Below, one piece after another: positions 35,758 to 50,100 of a stretch of DNA of 64,000 bases. How positions within the stretch are numbered: the first letter of the stretch is position 1; each line of letters begins with the position of its first letter. The position numbers and the translations under genes were made by a program. The stretch covers positions 16,293,081 through 16,357,080 of the forward strand of contig CM029370.1 of assembly GCA_017165825.1 (NCBI GenBank), written 5' to 3'. A model generated the notes under the pieces. It worked only from the letters and a program-made list of their open reading frames with translations. It searched no databases and was not told where the DNA came from. Origin of the DNA: Hepsetus odoe. Lineage: Eukaryota; Chordata; Actinopteri; Characiformes; Hepsetidae.

Positions 35758-38586
35758 ATGATGGGATGGGAGTGATGTGGAAGGCCAAGCTCAAAAATCA
35801 GTGCATCAGTTTGCATCTCATAAGTGCGCTGAGAGCAGACATCAAAGAGATGAGACGAGGGCCGTAAATCCCAGGGGTTAGGCTGGAGAAGCAAAGCAAA
35901 AGTATAGGAGGGAGTACATGTAATGTTTCTGAATTTAACCTGTTTTATTTCCTCCATGATCAGTGGCAAATGTGTAGAAATGAAAGGTGTTAACATGTGT
36001 TCCTCCATATGTTAATAAAATATGGGCAGGAAAAAATCTGTATCAATCTCTAATTTGTTTACAAGAAGACCTTATCAGTTTTGTCGGCCCAGAAATTCTA
36101 TCGCTACATCCTCAGTGTGATGTATTTGCATAATATGTACAGTCTACGGGTGACTGGCTATGAAACTGTGTGTGGAGGTGTGGTGGGGGGTGTTTGTGTA
36201 CACATGCTTTTAGCATGGACCTGCTGGACTGTGAGGGGATGGACATGGATGTCAGCCTTGTAATCCAATCAGCTGGAGGAGGCAAATCAAATTACCCTTA
36301 CTGGCTAGATGTATCTCTACATGGAGAGAAAAGAAAGAGGTAGAGAAAGAGAGCAAGAGCGAGAGAAAAGGAATAATCACTGCAAGAAAGGCAGAGGAGA
36401 AAGAGGGAATAAGTCAATCCCCATTCAAGGGCACTGAGAGAATGAAGTAGTAAAACGGTTGTAGACCCCAGGGCCAGAGACTGAAAGCACTTTGGAAAGA
36501 AGGAAGGAAATTAAAAAGAGGATTTGAACCTGGACCTCTTCCATATTGACTCTAAAGTTGAGGTTGAATGGGTGGGTGCAGAAGAGGGGGGGGCTCCTAA
36601 TTCTCGCTTATCCTCACCACGTTGCTTTCTCACAAACAAAAGGCATTAAATTGGCTGCTAAGGAGAGGCAAATTAATCTCCAGTTTGTTTTAATAAGCCC
36701 CCACTTGCTCAGCATCCACCCCCTCCACCACCCCCGAAACAGCAATCAGCTTTGCCACTGAAACATTTAGGATAAGATGGTGAAACTAATTTCATCCCTG
36801 AGTATGTGTGTGCGTGCGTGTGACGTTGAATGTCTGCAGGTGCACAGGCTGCGAGTGAGGTTCCATTGACAGGGTTGGCTTTTAAAAGAGCATGAATGTC
36901 AAGCATGATTTTAAATGCTGGATCTTTTGTGTAAATTAACTTTTATTTTCAGCGAAGCGATGGAGCAAGTGGGTTGATCTTTTCTCAACTCACGCCTGTT
37001 ATTTTTGACTTTACGAAGTTTTGTCGATGAACAGATTCTATTCGGGGATTTGCTGGCTAATCAGCAGACTTGTTCAGACTGAATGTGTGAGTGAAATATG
37101 AATTGGGAAACGTGTTCTAGATCAGATTCATTTCCAGGAAGTTGACATTCAGTGCCATTTCAAAGGAGATGACCCAGTTTGGGGCACACATCTTTGCTTT
37201 TTTAGGTTGGGGTCTTCAGGATTTTTCTCGTTTTCTTAAACATTTTACAGTTGAAACACTGTTGACATAGTCCTCAATCCTGGCAGTCAGGACAGAAGAA
37301 TTAACTATATATCAGTTTTCATGGCACAAACGTATTTTTTACTAAGCCTGCTATTTTTATGTTAAAAATAAAAGTATGCAGAGGAAAAATTAAATGTAAA
37401 ATGAGCCTTTTAATTTTATCACGTCATGAACTAGACTGACCTTTGGGTTGCACTGTTGTGTTGCCTGGGACTGGCCCAAAAAATGTTTTTGCTTAAATAT
37501 CCCCAAAAAGCTTTTAACCCCAATGTTGTTCTTAATCTCATTTGGGTTCCAGCATTCTTGTAACAAGCTAATTTAAGGCAACATGTTTTAATTAAATGAA
37601 AATAATACAGGTCAAAAAGGCTGAACAAATATAATGGCAAGAAAAGTTTAAAGATAAGAGCCACATTACTTTCTTTGGCTGCAGCTTTGACTATGGAACA
37701 TTAAGGTGAAGAAGCTGAATGTCCTCACTAATTTAGCCTTGCACAGCTGAGACGGAGGTTAAGTGATAGCAGACTAGCTAATTGTGCGGCAATGAACCTG
37801 TATGAATTTAGGCTGAGCAACGGTTATTGATCCTGAATGAAATGTTTGCCTAATTATTCCACTTGTGATTAAACTGCCACCCCCCAAGGGGGGGTGTACG
37901 TATCGCAGCTTGACTTTCCATGTTTGAAAACTCAAGTAACATCACTGTGTGCACACTTACAAGTGCAACACACCCAGCATTTCATTGTCACCGATGCTGA
38001 GTGGCACATCACCCAAACAATTTGAGGTCTTGTGGTAAGAAAATGACTGGTGATGAGTGAATCTGGCTGACAGCAGACAGACCTCAGGAAGTGAAGTTGT
38101 GATCTGGATCACCATCACTTCACCCAGTGATATTTAAAGGATACTTATCACTGGATTTATACCCCTCAGCCAGCACAGGCATGGTGACCTCTGGCTCCTG
38201 AGTTGTTGCTCCAGAATGCTCGATTCTGTTACCATGCATTTTTATGAATTGTGTTATAAGGCAGACTTCAGCAGATGGTGTGCATTAAATGTAGCAGAAT
38301 TCACCAATATGAGGTGTCTGGATTGTGTTAGTCTTACAAATGCACAGCCAGGTGACAGTTTTCCATAGACATTCATTAGGTGCTGAAGAGGTCTGCCAAC
38401 ATAGTTCTTGGGCTGAAGAATTTGAACAGGCTTTTTTGGCACATGGAGTCTCACAGTGAGGGTTTCTTTTTTTTGTTTGTTTTTTGTAAAGTTTTTTTTT
38501 TTAAAGTTTCATACTCATACATAAATATAAATAAGAAGCTTGGGCAACAACACAAGCAGATAAAGAAACATGAGCAACCTAGTCGA

Positions 38587-38594
38587 TATAAAAG
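38587..38594 (+). promoter_or_regulatory. TATA-box-like motif
   Basis: TATAAAAG lies 35 bp upstream of a GCCATGG start context at 38626-38632. That ATG opens a 7-codon frame ending at a CAG|GTAATG splice-donor-like site (38647-38655). The spacing suits a core promoter plus a tiny first exon. Such matches also arise by chance in 64 kb, and there is no evidence of expression. Confidence 0.2.
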
Positions 38595-38807
38595 GCAGCC
38601 TGTTTGTGCCTTGAGTACTCATTGTGCCATGGCTGCATCTGAAATCCAGGTAATGAATATTCAGTGAATTGTGTATCTTTGATATGCTCGTTAACACTGG
38701 ACCTGTGTGCTTTTAATTGGAAGGGCTTGCAAATGTATAGTTTAGTGGCCTCTTGCTGAAATACTGCAGGGGTAATGCTTTCTGCAAAATACACACTCGA
38801 GTGCGCA

Positions 38808-38829
38808 CGCACACACACACACACACACA
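38808..38829. repeat. (CA)n microsatellite
   Basis: About 22 bases of alternating C and A. Confidence 0.93.
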
Positions 38830-39536
38830 GCCTTGCTGCCTGTCAGTTCATTATTGAACAATCTAAATGTATATGTAGTGTAAAAGTGCATCTCTCCAGG
38901 AGACCTGGTACAGCAGATAAGAGGCTCATGCTGAGAAACCACAGCAGGAGGAGGTTGTATTAGATCAGAGTAAAGTTGAGGAGAAACGCTCATGTACAAC
39001 TTCTTGCTACAGAGCCATTAGCCTTCCCAGCAGTGTGGCCTCAGTAAAGCCTGACCAACATGAAAAATGAAATTTTTTTGGAATTGGAAATTCAGACAGC
39101 TGATAATAGCCTATATTTTATAGTAATGGATAAAAATCTGAATCTTTAAAGACAGAGCAGCAAAAACAGTTAAATTATGAGGAATGAGATGTTGAAAATG
39201 GCCAATAATGTTAAAATGAGGGGTTCTGGTCAAGGAGTTTGCATATTAGGCATGTTAGGGTGGCTTAGTTAAATTATAAAATTATACAGAGCGATATGAG
39301 CATCTTAAACAGGCTAGATTGGTCGGGTATGCAGTGCTTGTGTGTGTGTATAAGACAGCTGAATTTTGTTGAACATGAACTTTTTCTTTTCCAGTCCTTC
39401 CCTTGCACATCTTGTTCTCCAGTCACTCGTAATTCGTAGTCCATCCCCCATGCACTTATTCACCCCAGCCACAACCTCCAATGAGAGGATATCATTTACA
39501 CATACACGTGCATGCACATACACACACCTGAGGGAG

Positions 39537-39539
<3 letters not shown>

Positions 39540-39587
<48 letters not shown>
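39540..39587. repeat. (TG)n microsatellite
   Basis: About 48 bases of uninterrupted TG. Open frames across it encode Cys-Val or Thr-His strings and are artefacts. Confidence 0.95.
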
Positions 39588-39591
<4 letters not shown>

Positions 39592-39699
39592 CTTGGAAAT
39601 GAGGGAAGATGAAGAGAGGCTGGTAATTGGGCTGGGAGTTTGAGACAGGTTGACACATCCTACCACAGGAATCCACTTTGCATGCTGTCGACTCCCAGC

Positions 39700-39934
39700 A
39701 ACTCCTGCTCTCTCTCTCTCTTTTTTTTTTTCCTCATTTTCTCTCACTATCTCCCCTTATTTTCACTTTCTTTTCTCTCTGTTCCTCTAACTGAGATTAT
39801 AATTCTCTCAATCTATTATTTCTCGTTCTCTCTAATACCGCTCGCATTTTGCTGTGGCGTTCCCTCTAATTGTCTTGTTCTTTTACACACCTCTTTCTTT
39901 CACCTTTTCTCTTTCTTTTTGTCTCTCTCTGCAG
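39700..39934. repeat. Pyrimidine-rich tract ending in a splice-acceptor-like site
   Basis: About 235 bases rich in CT and TTTT blocks, ending GTCTCTCTCTGCAG at 39921-39934. The end looks like a strong 3' splice site, but no open exon follows: in the GGC TTT GGC frame a stop comes after a few codons. Confidence 0.6.
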
Positions 39935-42900
39935 GGCTTTGGCTTCACAGGTGATTCATGAAGCCATATCCTGCTTTGAAGATGAGTTATGATCTTTCAC
40001 ATCATCTCTCTTCTTGTTCTGTTAATCACTAGCCCTATCGCTCAGCCTTTCCAGGGCAAAGAATCCTGCGGATCACAGTGCAACGTAATCATGTTTGGCA
40101 AAGGTCATCTAACAGTGCTAATTTGCCATGTTAATGTATATTTGCAAAACCTCATTGATACATTCAGAATGTTTTCACTTCAAACTGGTTTCGAGGAGCT
40201 CTTGGTTTTGCTGTGACACACTTTTGATCATTGCCCTTGGTAACACTGTGTTTAGTCAGACTACAGCATTTTAGCCATAGCCATTCTCTGCGTTTGTTAT
40301 AAGGAGTGGTACAGTTTGAACTAGGTTTTGAGTATTGCAAAATACATGGTAGCCAATCAGATGGCAAGTATTCTCAATCAAACTTAAAAGTGCAAGATAT
40401 GAGGTTGGAAAATGGACATGCAATGGTATACATTCGTACATAAAACCACATGGAAACTAGAAGTTAGCCTTGTAGCTGCTTAGACTGTCTCAGCTGTCTT
40501 GGTTATCTGATTCCATTAGAGGGTGTGGGAGGAAGCAGAAGATTTTTGGCCAGACCATTTCTAATCGTGACTGTCAATGAATGGCACTTCCACGGAGGTT
40601 ATGAGGTCAGTGGTTTATTTTTTCTGATTCTTCTGTATAAAAGTCTTTTGCTTCATAAGCGTGGAAACGCAGAGTATTTTGCTCCCCATGTTCTAGCTGG
40701 ATCCTACGTCTACCTGCATGCAGTTAAAACATCTTCCTGGTTTCTATGGTAACCTGAAAAAGGTCAGTAATAACCCAACTGCCTGGTGACTCTAAGACCG
40801 GTACAAAAGCGCAGGATGTGGTGGGTTTGGCTGAGGGACAGCATGAGAGGAATGGGCTAGAGCGAGGGAGAGACACTTGCAGATGCATGTCAAGGTTGTG
40901 TTGGTGTCTTCTGATGGCTGCAAATGAATCTTTCCTCTATAAGCAGCATCAACATTGGGGTATTGTCCACACGCAGAGCAACATTCATTGAAATTGACAC
41001 TGTGGTAATTGCATGTGTGTAGGATGTGGAGCAGTAATTGACTTTGGAGTGTGTGTGTGTGATTCTAGTGTGATAATGAGCAGTTGCTGGGGTGTGTATG
41101 AGACACTGCTAGATTACTGGGTGGGGTCGGATAAACAGCAGCTCCAGATGGGAGCCATGTCTGCACTGTTTTAATGGAAGGTAGAAGCTAATCAATGCTG
41201 CACAGGTGGCCATTCTATAACAACGTGCTTTTCCTCATGATCTACGCACACCCAACACCATCTACACCCACAGCATGTGGGCTAAAGAGCATCAGGGATT
41301 TGTCTCCACTGCTCATATCTCTCATATGAAGGAAATATTGAAATTTGCAGTATATATTGTGATTTCCTTATACATTAATAAATTAACATTGATTCTGAAC
41401 TATTTGCTGCAGCCAGATTTCCCTGCACCTTTTAAAACTAAGTTTGTGTCAAAAGAATGCAATACTGAGGGGTTTCTTTCAACAGTGGTGTATACTGTAT
41501 ACACATGAGCTTCAGTCTCAGTGCTGACAGTGTTCTTACCATAAACATGCTGTCATGGTACATGTGTATCAGAGGAAGTGATGCAGTGATTTTAAACTCT
41601 TAGATCTTGCTAAGACCCGGTCAGTTCATGCATGTTGAGCATCAAGATTATGAATGGAAAAGGCTGAACTGCACATGTAAAGATGCACAAAACAGAAAAA
41701 CCCCATTGCTCATACAACATCAGTTAGTCTATATAGTTATGTATTAGTCTAAATCATCCACTTTCAACAAAACTCTTCCCACTACAATGACACCGCAGTC
41801 GTTGCCACTACTCATTGCAGGGCTTGCTGCTCACTGGTTTATCTCCTGACATGATTAGGGTGTTTTTAACAGTCTTATGCAAAATTGTCCTTTTCTTTTG
41901 AAGAGAACCAAAAAATGAGGAGCAGCTCAGGCGACTGGTTATTTGCTGATTTGCGTATTTCTTGCCACAAAGGATTTGGATTTCGGTCTTGTTGACAGTA
42001 TACAATTGACTGTATATACATGTGGTTATCAGGATGTGGTAACAATGTCTTATTTCCAGTCGCAGTGGAAGGACACACATGTGAAATGTCTTGGTGAAAA
42101 TTTCTGCAGATTGACTGCAGAAATTGTCCCCACACTTGTCAATGCTTGCTAAATGCTGTTTTTACTAAAATAATTTATTGTGAGGGCCTACAAATGCTAA
42201 TGTATTTTGAAGGATTAGCCAAGTTAAGACCACAAACAGATTAGGCTGAATTTCATTTACTTGCACACTCGCCTCTACACAGTGTTTTTTTTTTAAGTCG
42301 TAGAAACACAAGGGAAAAGGCCACACCTATGGCTTATTACTGCTCCACAGTGCCACCCATTCTATTTCCATACATATAAACTTCACCCCTTTCTGGAATT
42401 TCCATCTGTGTGTGTGTGTGTGTGGGGAAACAGGACCCTTGCTGAGGGGGGGGGGTCGTCCTATCATGTATGCATGTTTTGCTTTTGATTGTCAGCTTTT
42501 CAGCTTTTCACTTGATTCTTTTCATCTACATTATCAGACTTCATTCTTTTCTCTCTTTATTCAATCTCTTTTTACCTTTTTTGCTAACCCTGCCTCCCTG
42601 CTTTCTTGCCAAATTGTCTGTCTGCCTGTCTCACTCCAGCTAATGCATAATTTATAACACAATTGTAATTTTGAATGAGGGTTATAATGAATTATGAATA
42701 GTCAATGCGCTTGTTGTGATAGTATTGCTAACACTGTGACTGCAGTCCTGTTTGCTCCTCTTCCTGTAGTCAGTTTACACACCTACTGCTTAAAACAAAC
42801 CACCACCATACTGCCTTTTTGGAGTAAAATCCTTTTATATGGACCTTACTAAGTAATCACCTTTTTGTTTCATACACAGTCCTGGGAAAGATGACAACAA

Positions 42901-45900
42901 TGGACTGTTTTCTACTTTAATTTGGGTATTTAATACAGATCTGATAAAACTATTCACTTTGTCCTTGATGGAGCCATGAAAATGCATATAATTAAATAAT
43001 CTCTTACAAATAACATCCTGTTTTATCAGCAGTCATTTATTACATTATCAGTTTGGCCCTTTTAGAGGGGAATTATTACATTTGTAATTTGTAATTAATT
43101 AAGGAGACAATTGTTGCATTATTCCAGAAGCCAGTTTCACAATCTCTTTTGGACTGTGCCTTCTTTTTAGGATTGATGTATAATAGACTGTGTAACTGTT
43201 ACAGAGGAAAGGGGGGGGTTCAGAAACTTCAGACTGTTAACACATTAGACTATAAGGTTTTGCATTATTCTGTTCAGTCAGTAATAGTTTTCCTCTGTTT
43301 GTGATGTTTTGGATGTTACTTGTTCTGTGTCTGTGTAACAGTTCTACTGAACCCATTCAACCCTGACGAGACCATCGTCATAATATAGTCCGAGTCAGAC
43401 AAGTCGCCCAAAACCACAGTAGAGATCGCTGGATCATGCAGAAATGACTTTTGACCCTGCTGGCGTCCCCCAGCCCCGTCTGTAGGACGATTAGTCAGAA
43501 GTGGATCCGTACTGTTAAGTGTTTGTTAGTGAGACAGATGGGAAACACTTTGGCGACAGGCAAAAGTGTCAGTTTATCTTCAGGTTTAATGTTGCAGAAA
43601 ATGATAGTGATGTGCATGGAGAGACTTGAATGTTGCTAAAATGATGATACATGCATTGCTAGTTAGCATGGAGGACTAATTTATTTATCACGTTTATCAC
43701 GTTTATCTCTTTGGCTATTTATAAATACTGCTGTAAATAGGGCTCCCTCTGTTTTCATTAACCAAAAACCCGTGAAGCCGCTAAAGCTTTTCAGCCATTT
43801 CACAGCCAATACTTCATTATGTAGCCAATAATTATGGAGCTTTACAGCAAATGGTAAATTGGTATTGGGCTTTAGGCTTTTCTAACCTTTAAACCCCAGT
43901 GATTTGCCTGCACATAGCAGGCCTGTACTGAAAAAAACAAAAACACATATTAGTGGAAGCAGTATAATTTTGCTGAGATACTGAGCTCTCTACTTTTACA
44001 TTTGAAGGGCTATCATGTTTTTTGCCCCAAAATATATTCAGAAATTTGACAAAGGCTAATGCATAAATATTAGAGTATATTAAGTTTTCCTTTTTATTTT
44101 TGTACATTTAGTGGTTATCGCTAAAGAGTGTTTTGATGTGATTGTTGGAGACTTACTGACTATTAAAATGGTTGAAATAGGAACTGTTGAAAGTCTACAC
44201 ACAAACAGCTTTTATTTACAATCCAATACTATGGATATATATTAATATACAAATCTTCTGAGTTCTTATATGTAATTGATAAAAGTGAAATGGTGGTCAA
44301 TAAGTATGTATTGTCTTTGTACTATACTGCATTAGAAAGTTCTGTTGGTGCACTTTTGTTAAATGTATTAATGCGTTTATGCCGAAAGCAATTCCTTAGG
44401 CATCAGGGAGTGCATTCACAACCATTTCACATAATGGCTTTCTCTGAGCTTTTAGAGGCATTACTGCTTTAAACATCTGATCCCAGACACCAACATTTTA
44501 AGAAAAATTCTGACTTTAGTTTCTTTAGAATGGAGCTGTTCCCATCAAACCACTATAAATGGTTGATTATGGCTTAACTGAATTTATGCAAATATATAAA
44601 TATTTTTATTGCCACTTAATGTTTTTGATAATGTGACATCAAGTCTGTTTAGTCAGTGTTAAAAATCTCAAACTTTGCAGGAAAAGATAACATTCTTTGC
44701 TTTTAAGGTCACTTGTGAAGTGTTTAAGGTAACTTGTCATTTTGGAGCCCTTTTGGCTTTTTCATGCTACAAGATGTAACCTCTGTTTTGATTTGCTGAG
44801 CTATATCCTTGTGACTTTCACTTTTAAGTCTGGATTGCCTTTTGAAAGAAACCTACTGGACTGAAATGCTATGCTGTGAATATACTGTTCCTGTGATGAA
44901 GCGAATTGACAATGTTTCATTCCATCTGCAGTACCAACATTACTTTTCTCTTCAGCTGAAATAATTGGGCTAATAATTGGGTAATATGTAAATGTGTATA
45001 TGCTTGTTAAAATAGTCTGATAATGCAGCTCACTTTAAGTGTCTGGGACTGTTTAGGAATATTATGACCATTTACATCATCACATCAATGGATACTCTTT
45101 ACTGTTTAAATCAACTTTGCATCAAGCGCTAGTCTCTGCAGGCTCTAAGGCACTGCAAAGGAATGAGTTGCATGCTGCTAGAGCAATAATGTTCTGCTGG
45201 CTCGGGTGGCCTGGGACAATCTGTCCCACAGGCCCATCACTGGACTCCTCATACATCATGGAGCCTACAGGTCTCTCCCACTGGACCTGCAGCACTATTA
45301 CACCCTTTTGTGTGCATGTGTGGGTCTGTGTCCTGACTCCTCTTTTTGTCTGAGTATTGCATGTTGGAGTGAATAGCAATACTGTGTTGTCAATTTGATC
45401 TTGGTGAATTACAGCAGTTTCATCAGATGCCATCACAAAAGCCAACTGTCAGTCATGAAGAGAGTGCAGATGTTGAAGCAGGAGTGTAGGAGTGTGTATA
45501 GATGTTAAATGAGATTGAAGAAGGATGTGGGGGGGTGGCTTTCAGAGACATTCTCTTCCCATGGGGAACCCCTCTATTTGTTAGGGTCACAACCAATCAG
45601 AAGTAAATGGCTAGAGGTCATGGCTGTGGGGAATGCTTTGGTCCTACAATAAATAAACTGAAGAGCTGATCTGAGTCTGACAGCAAAGAGCAACAACAGA
45701 TGAGCTCAAGCTCAGCCTGTCAACTTGAGAGGGGTGGAGGCCAGGTTGCAGAAAGGAAATCTAGATCATTGCTGCAGGTTAGCTAGTGCTTGACCCTGTT
45801 TTTCATTGTCCCTTGTTATTGTTATACATTAAAACCAATACCATGAAGTCAAAATGTGTTCATCCAAGGGTTGATGGATGTTTTTCACATCCCTTCAGTC

Positions 45901-47084
45901 CTATTTGTTTTCTCATGGTCTAGAATTGCTGGAAAGTTAATGTTTAAATTTTGTTTTCCTGAAAGAGAAATCTCCAGCCACCACTACTTACACCTTTTTG
46001 TTTCATTTTTGTCTAATGCACCCCCCGAAGCCTAGGCTGCAAAAGACTAATGATGTTTAATTGGTTCACAGTTGGTGCCATTTTCACTGCAAGTTGCAAT
46101 GGTTTCTTGGAATGTGGCAGCCACTTTAATTTGCACCCTGTCTGTGTGTGCGTGTGTGTGTGAGAGAGTGAGATTGTATGGGAGTCTGTGTGAAGCCATA
46201 GGGAATCAGTATTTGTGTGATAAGACACCAACCCGTTCCTCTTCAGACTCTTGTTGGATAGTTCTTAAAGGAATTACGCACAGCTTTAGTGAGAGCTACC
46301 TTGCCGTAGCTGTTTTGACTTGACATTCCACTCACCAGCATTGAGTGTTGTGTTGATTTAGAGAGATCATAGGGTGCTTTCTAATACAGCATAGCTTGGT
46401 TTGAAAGTTTCCTCTGTTTTCATCCTGTGGAAAAGATGAGTTGATGGAGATGGTCAATATAAAAATGATCCTCAGAGATATTGTTCAATATCCATGCTGA
46501 TAAAGTAATTGACAGTTCTGGCTTATGATATCAATAACACTTTGGCAATTTAAAACAAGCTTAAAGTATATTTCATGTAGGAAGGGCAGAGTTTAAAACC
46601 ACTTAAAGTACTGAAAATGGATTATTGATGAATATTGTGGCCATGATTCATATAGAAATGTTACACTACTTAACTCGAGCCAATGGAGAATGTACACTTG
46701 GGACCAAATATCGAAAGTCTTTTGCATCAGGTGCAAAGTGGACACGTTCTACCTGTGCGCTAGGCATTAAACTGGCACAGGAACCTGAATGCACAGCTTA
46801 TAGGTTGTATCATAGGTCATGTTAAAAAGTGGATGGAGATTACACTTATTTGCCTGATTACACATCCCACTTGCTACGAAGGAAGAACAGCAAGAGCTGC
46901 AGTGGCAGTTTTATTTTTTAAAATTTTTTTTCTGCCTTTTGAACCAGGTGTAAACTTGGCTGCCCAAGGATTCTTTTTGTGATGTTTTTATTTATTGTAT
47001 TGCAGTGGTTTGCTTCACATATGCTGTCATGTTGTTTGCCTGGACAGAGAATCAATCAAATCCTGAGGCGGTGGTTTTATTTGC

Positions 47085-47135
47085 TTTACCACTGGTTCTC
47101 AAACTGGTCCCCCAAGGACCTACCAGACGGTCCGT
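47085..47135. mobile_element. Possible hAT-type MITE end
   Basis: CACTGGTTCTCAAACTGGTC followed by CCCCAAGGACC resembles the terminal repeats of short non-autonomous DNA elements common in fish. No matching inverted end is visible downstream, so the call rests on one end only. Confidence 0.3.
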
Positions 47136-50100
47136 ACTGTTGCTTTATATGTGGACTCTTAGAAAAAACAACTGCTGTAAAGAATGAACGAGGCCATAGA
47201 TGGAGCTGCTTTAGTTCCCTAAAGAACTATGATTGTGTAACTTTGTGAGTATAACCTTTTTAAAGCTGTTTACTCATTTTCATCATTCTCTTCTTTACTG
47301 TGACCTGCTAGATGAAATATTTGCACTTCCTGGGTTTTTTTCTTTTGCTGAGCAGAAGTTTCTGAGCAACACTAGCTGGTTCTAATAAATCTGTAAAACA
47401 GTTTGGACTATGTATGGCTTTAGTAAGGTATCGTCAGCACTTCTGGAACACTACAATACTTCAGTGAACACATTACAAATTTCCCAAGATATTGCATAAA
47501 AGCAAAAGGTCATGATCATGCTTTGCTTGGTGTATCGAAAAATAGCTTGTGATGTTAAGCTGGTGAGTTTTGTTCTTTCTGGCCTGTTAATTGTATCTTA
47601 TGAGCGTGCTTTGCAATATTGACCGGTTGTATTTTAGCCCTGCTGCTGTGGTGAATAGGATGGACAAATTATGAAAAGTTCATCAGGAAGAAATAGGCTA
47701 AAATGGAGGCTGCAGAATACTGGACAATAATCTTTACCCACATATGAGCATTTGCTGGATGCTGCATGTCCTCTCCTACTGACCTTTGCTTGCTAATGGG
47801 CGGTAATGGAATGGAGACATGACAGTGTGGATTTGGCCAAGGTTACGCAGAGATAGCATCTCCAGCTTGCCTCAGGCTGGCTACAGGGGGAAAGGAGAGA
47901 GATGTATTCTGTGGTGTGTGTGCATGCTGTATTCTACAGCACCTATTGTGCTGTAAATTACAGAAGAGAAAGCTACATAGGAGTATGACAAGGAGAATAC
48001 CAATGACCATGCAGAGAGTGGGGGGTGCTTGTAGAGTTAAGACTGCTGGCAGGCTTGGAGTGTGAAGTACAGAGAGAAAAAGAGGAGGGGGATCCTTCAG
48101 CCTGGAGAAGTGAATCTGTGGAGGAACTGCATTTTGCAAGGAGAATGACTGGCATACAAAGCTGGAGAAAATGTGTGTGCGTTTTTATAGTTTCTGTGTG
48201 TGGAAGCCTTTTTCTGTGTGCCTTTATGGCACATTTTGTGTGTTTGTGTGAGAGAGAGCGAAGAGCTCAGCGGCCGTCTGGCAGCAGGTTAAGATGGATG
48301 ACTCTGCAGTGAGGGTAAAGTGTTTCTCTGTGCAGTTTTCCCTTGTGAAGGCATGTGAAGCCGCACACACACACACACAAATGTGTGTTTTTGTGCTTGT
48401 GTGCTTTACATGCCTATACAACCTTGCGCCTTTGGAAATCATTCACTGAATAATGTACTAGATCTTATCAAATGTACAAAAATATCTAATGATTTAGTTA
48501 AAGATGATTAGGCCAGGAATCTGCAATATTCTTTATCACCAACCACTCAAATTTTATAACTTCAGTTCTATACTTCAGTCCACTGTAATAAGAGTGTAGG
48601 AAAAGCCGTTTGACAATATTAAAGCATTTGTGGAATGGATTTGAGTCAGTGTTAATAAGGCTTCATATCACCTACATAAACTATTGGTGGCAAGTGACAT
48701 GAACCCAAGTAAACATTTATAACTGCTTATTCCAAAAGGCCACTTTTCATAATGGCTGCTTAGAAAACGATTAAACTTCAGAAAATGTAATGACGGCTGA
48801 CGTTTGTTGGAATAAGCCTTTATAAATTATTCAAGTTCATGTGTGACATGTATGATTACTGGCCTTCAGTAAGGTGCATCATGAGCATTTTAACTTGGAT
48901 ATTTCACTTTCTGTTGTAATGTAGAGAATAATGTTAGGTTAACTGCAGGGGGGGAGAAAAAAGCAAAAAAAAACCTTTGATGGGTTGGGGATGGGTTTAT
49001 ACCCATCATAACAGTGAGGTTGTGGCATTCGTTTAATTTATATGTGGGAAAGTGAAACCTTGGGAGAGGTGATGCATTTCAGAGTAACATCCATAAGAAA
49101 ACCACACCCTTACTTTCAATGTTTCATCCTCACGTTATGATGCCCCCCACTGGTAGCACAATTGCTGGGAAACAATCTTACATGAATTACTTGCCTTGGA
49201 GTTACTTGCAATGCCATGACCCTGTCCCCAGTTCAATGGTTGACTTTGCTAGGACCACTTTTAGCAGAAACCAACCACTGCATTGCAGGAACACCTGACA
49301 AGGCTTGGCAATTTTTCAGATGCTCTGAGCCTGTTGTCTAGCCATCACGATTTTTGATCCTCATCAAAGTCATTGAGATTGTGTGTGTGTGTGTGTTCGC
49401 ATGTCTTAATAGACTGGTATGATAAACAGAACTGAGTGCTTTGGCAATAGTGTAACATAATATGGTCAAGCAAATAAAGCTTCTTTGGGTTAAATTGGCC
49501 TATCCTTCAGGCCATGCAGAGCTAATATGTGTTGCTGTGAAGAGCATTTGAGTTGGGAATACTATTAAATTAAAGCAAACATGAGGAGCCACAGCACCCG
49601 GGGGTGCGCCACTTTGAACCCGTTTTGTCCTTGAAAATTAGCAATCAGATCCTTATACCCGCTCATTACATTCACAGGCATGAATACACGATCGACGCGA
49701 GGGTTATTCATATTTGAAGCTGCTGTTCACTTGTGGTTGCCGTTTGGAAAATGTGTGATGCTGCGTTATTTCCAATATCGTCAACTTCAGATTCATTTAC
49801 TCAAGATGTTCTTAGGATTTTTTTCCCCAAGGACAGTGTCGTTATTAATTAAACCAGCTTGTTGATGCAACAACTGAATTTCATACCCACAATGACCGGT
49901 AAAAAAAAAAGAAGCAGACTTTCCCATCATCTGTCTGTCTGACTTCAACTGGATCACAGGGATTCAGGTTACTGTTTTGACTGAATCTAAGATGCTGATA
50001 TTTCATAGATATTTGAGATGTTGAATTCTGGTGAGTAGTTTGTAGGGTAGAAACAGTAACCCCCCCCCCCTCCCCCCTTGTTTGCTCCCCATACTGAAGG

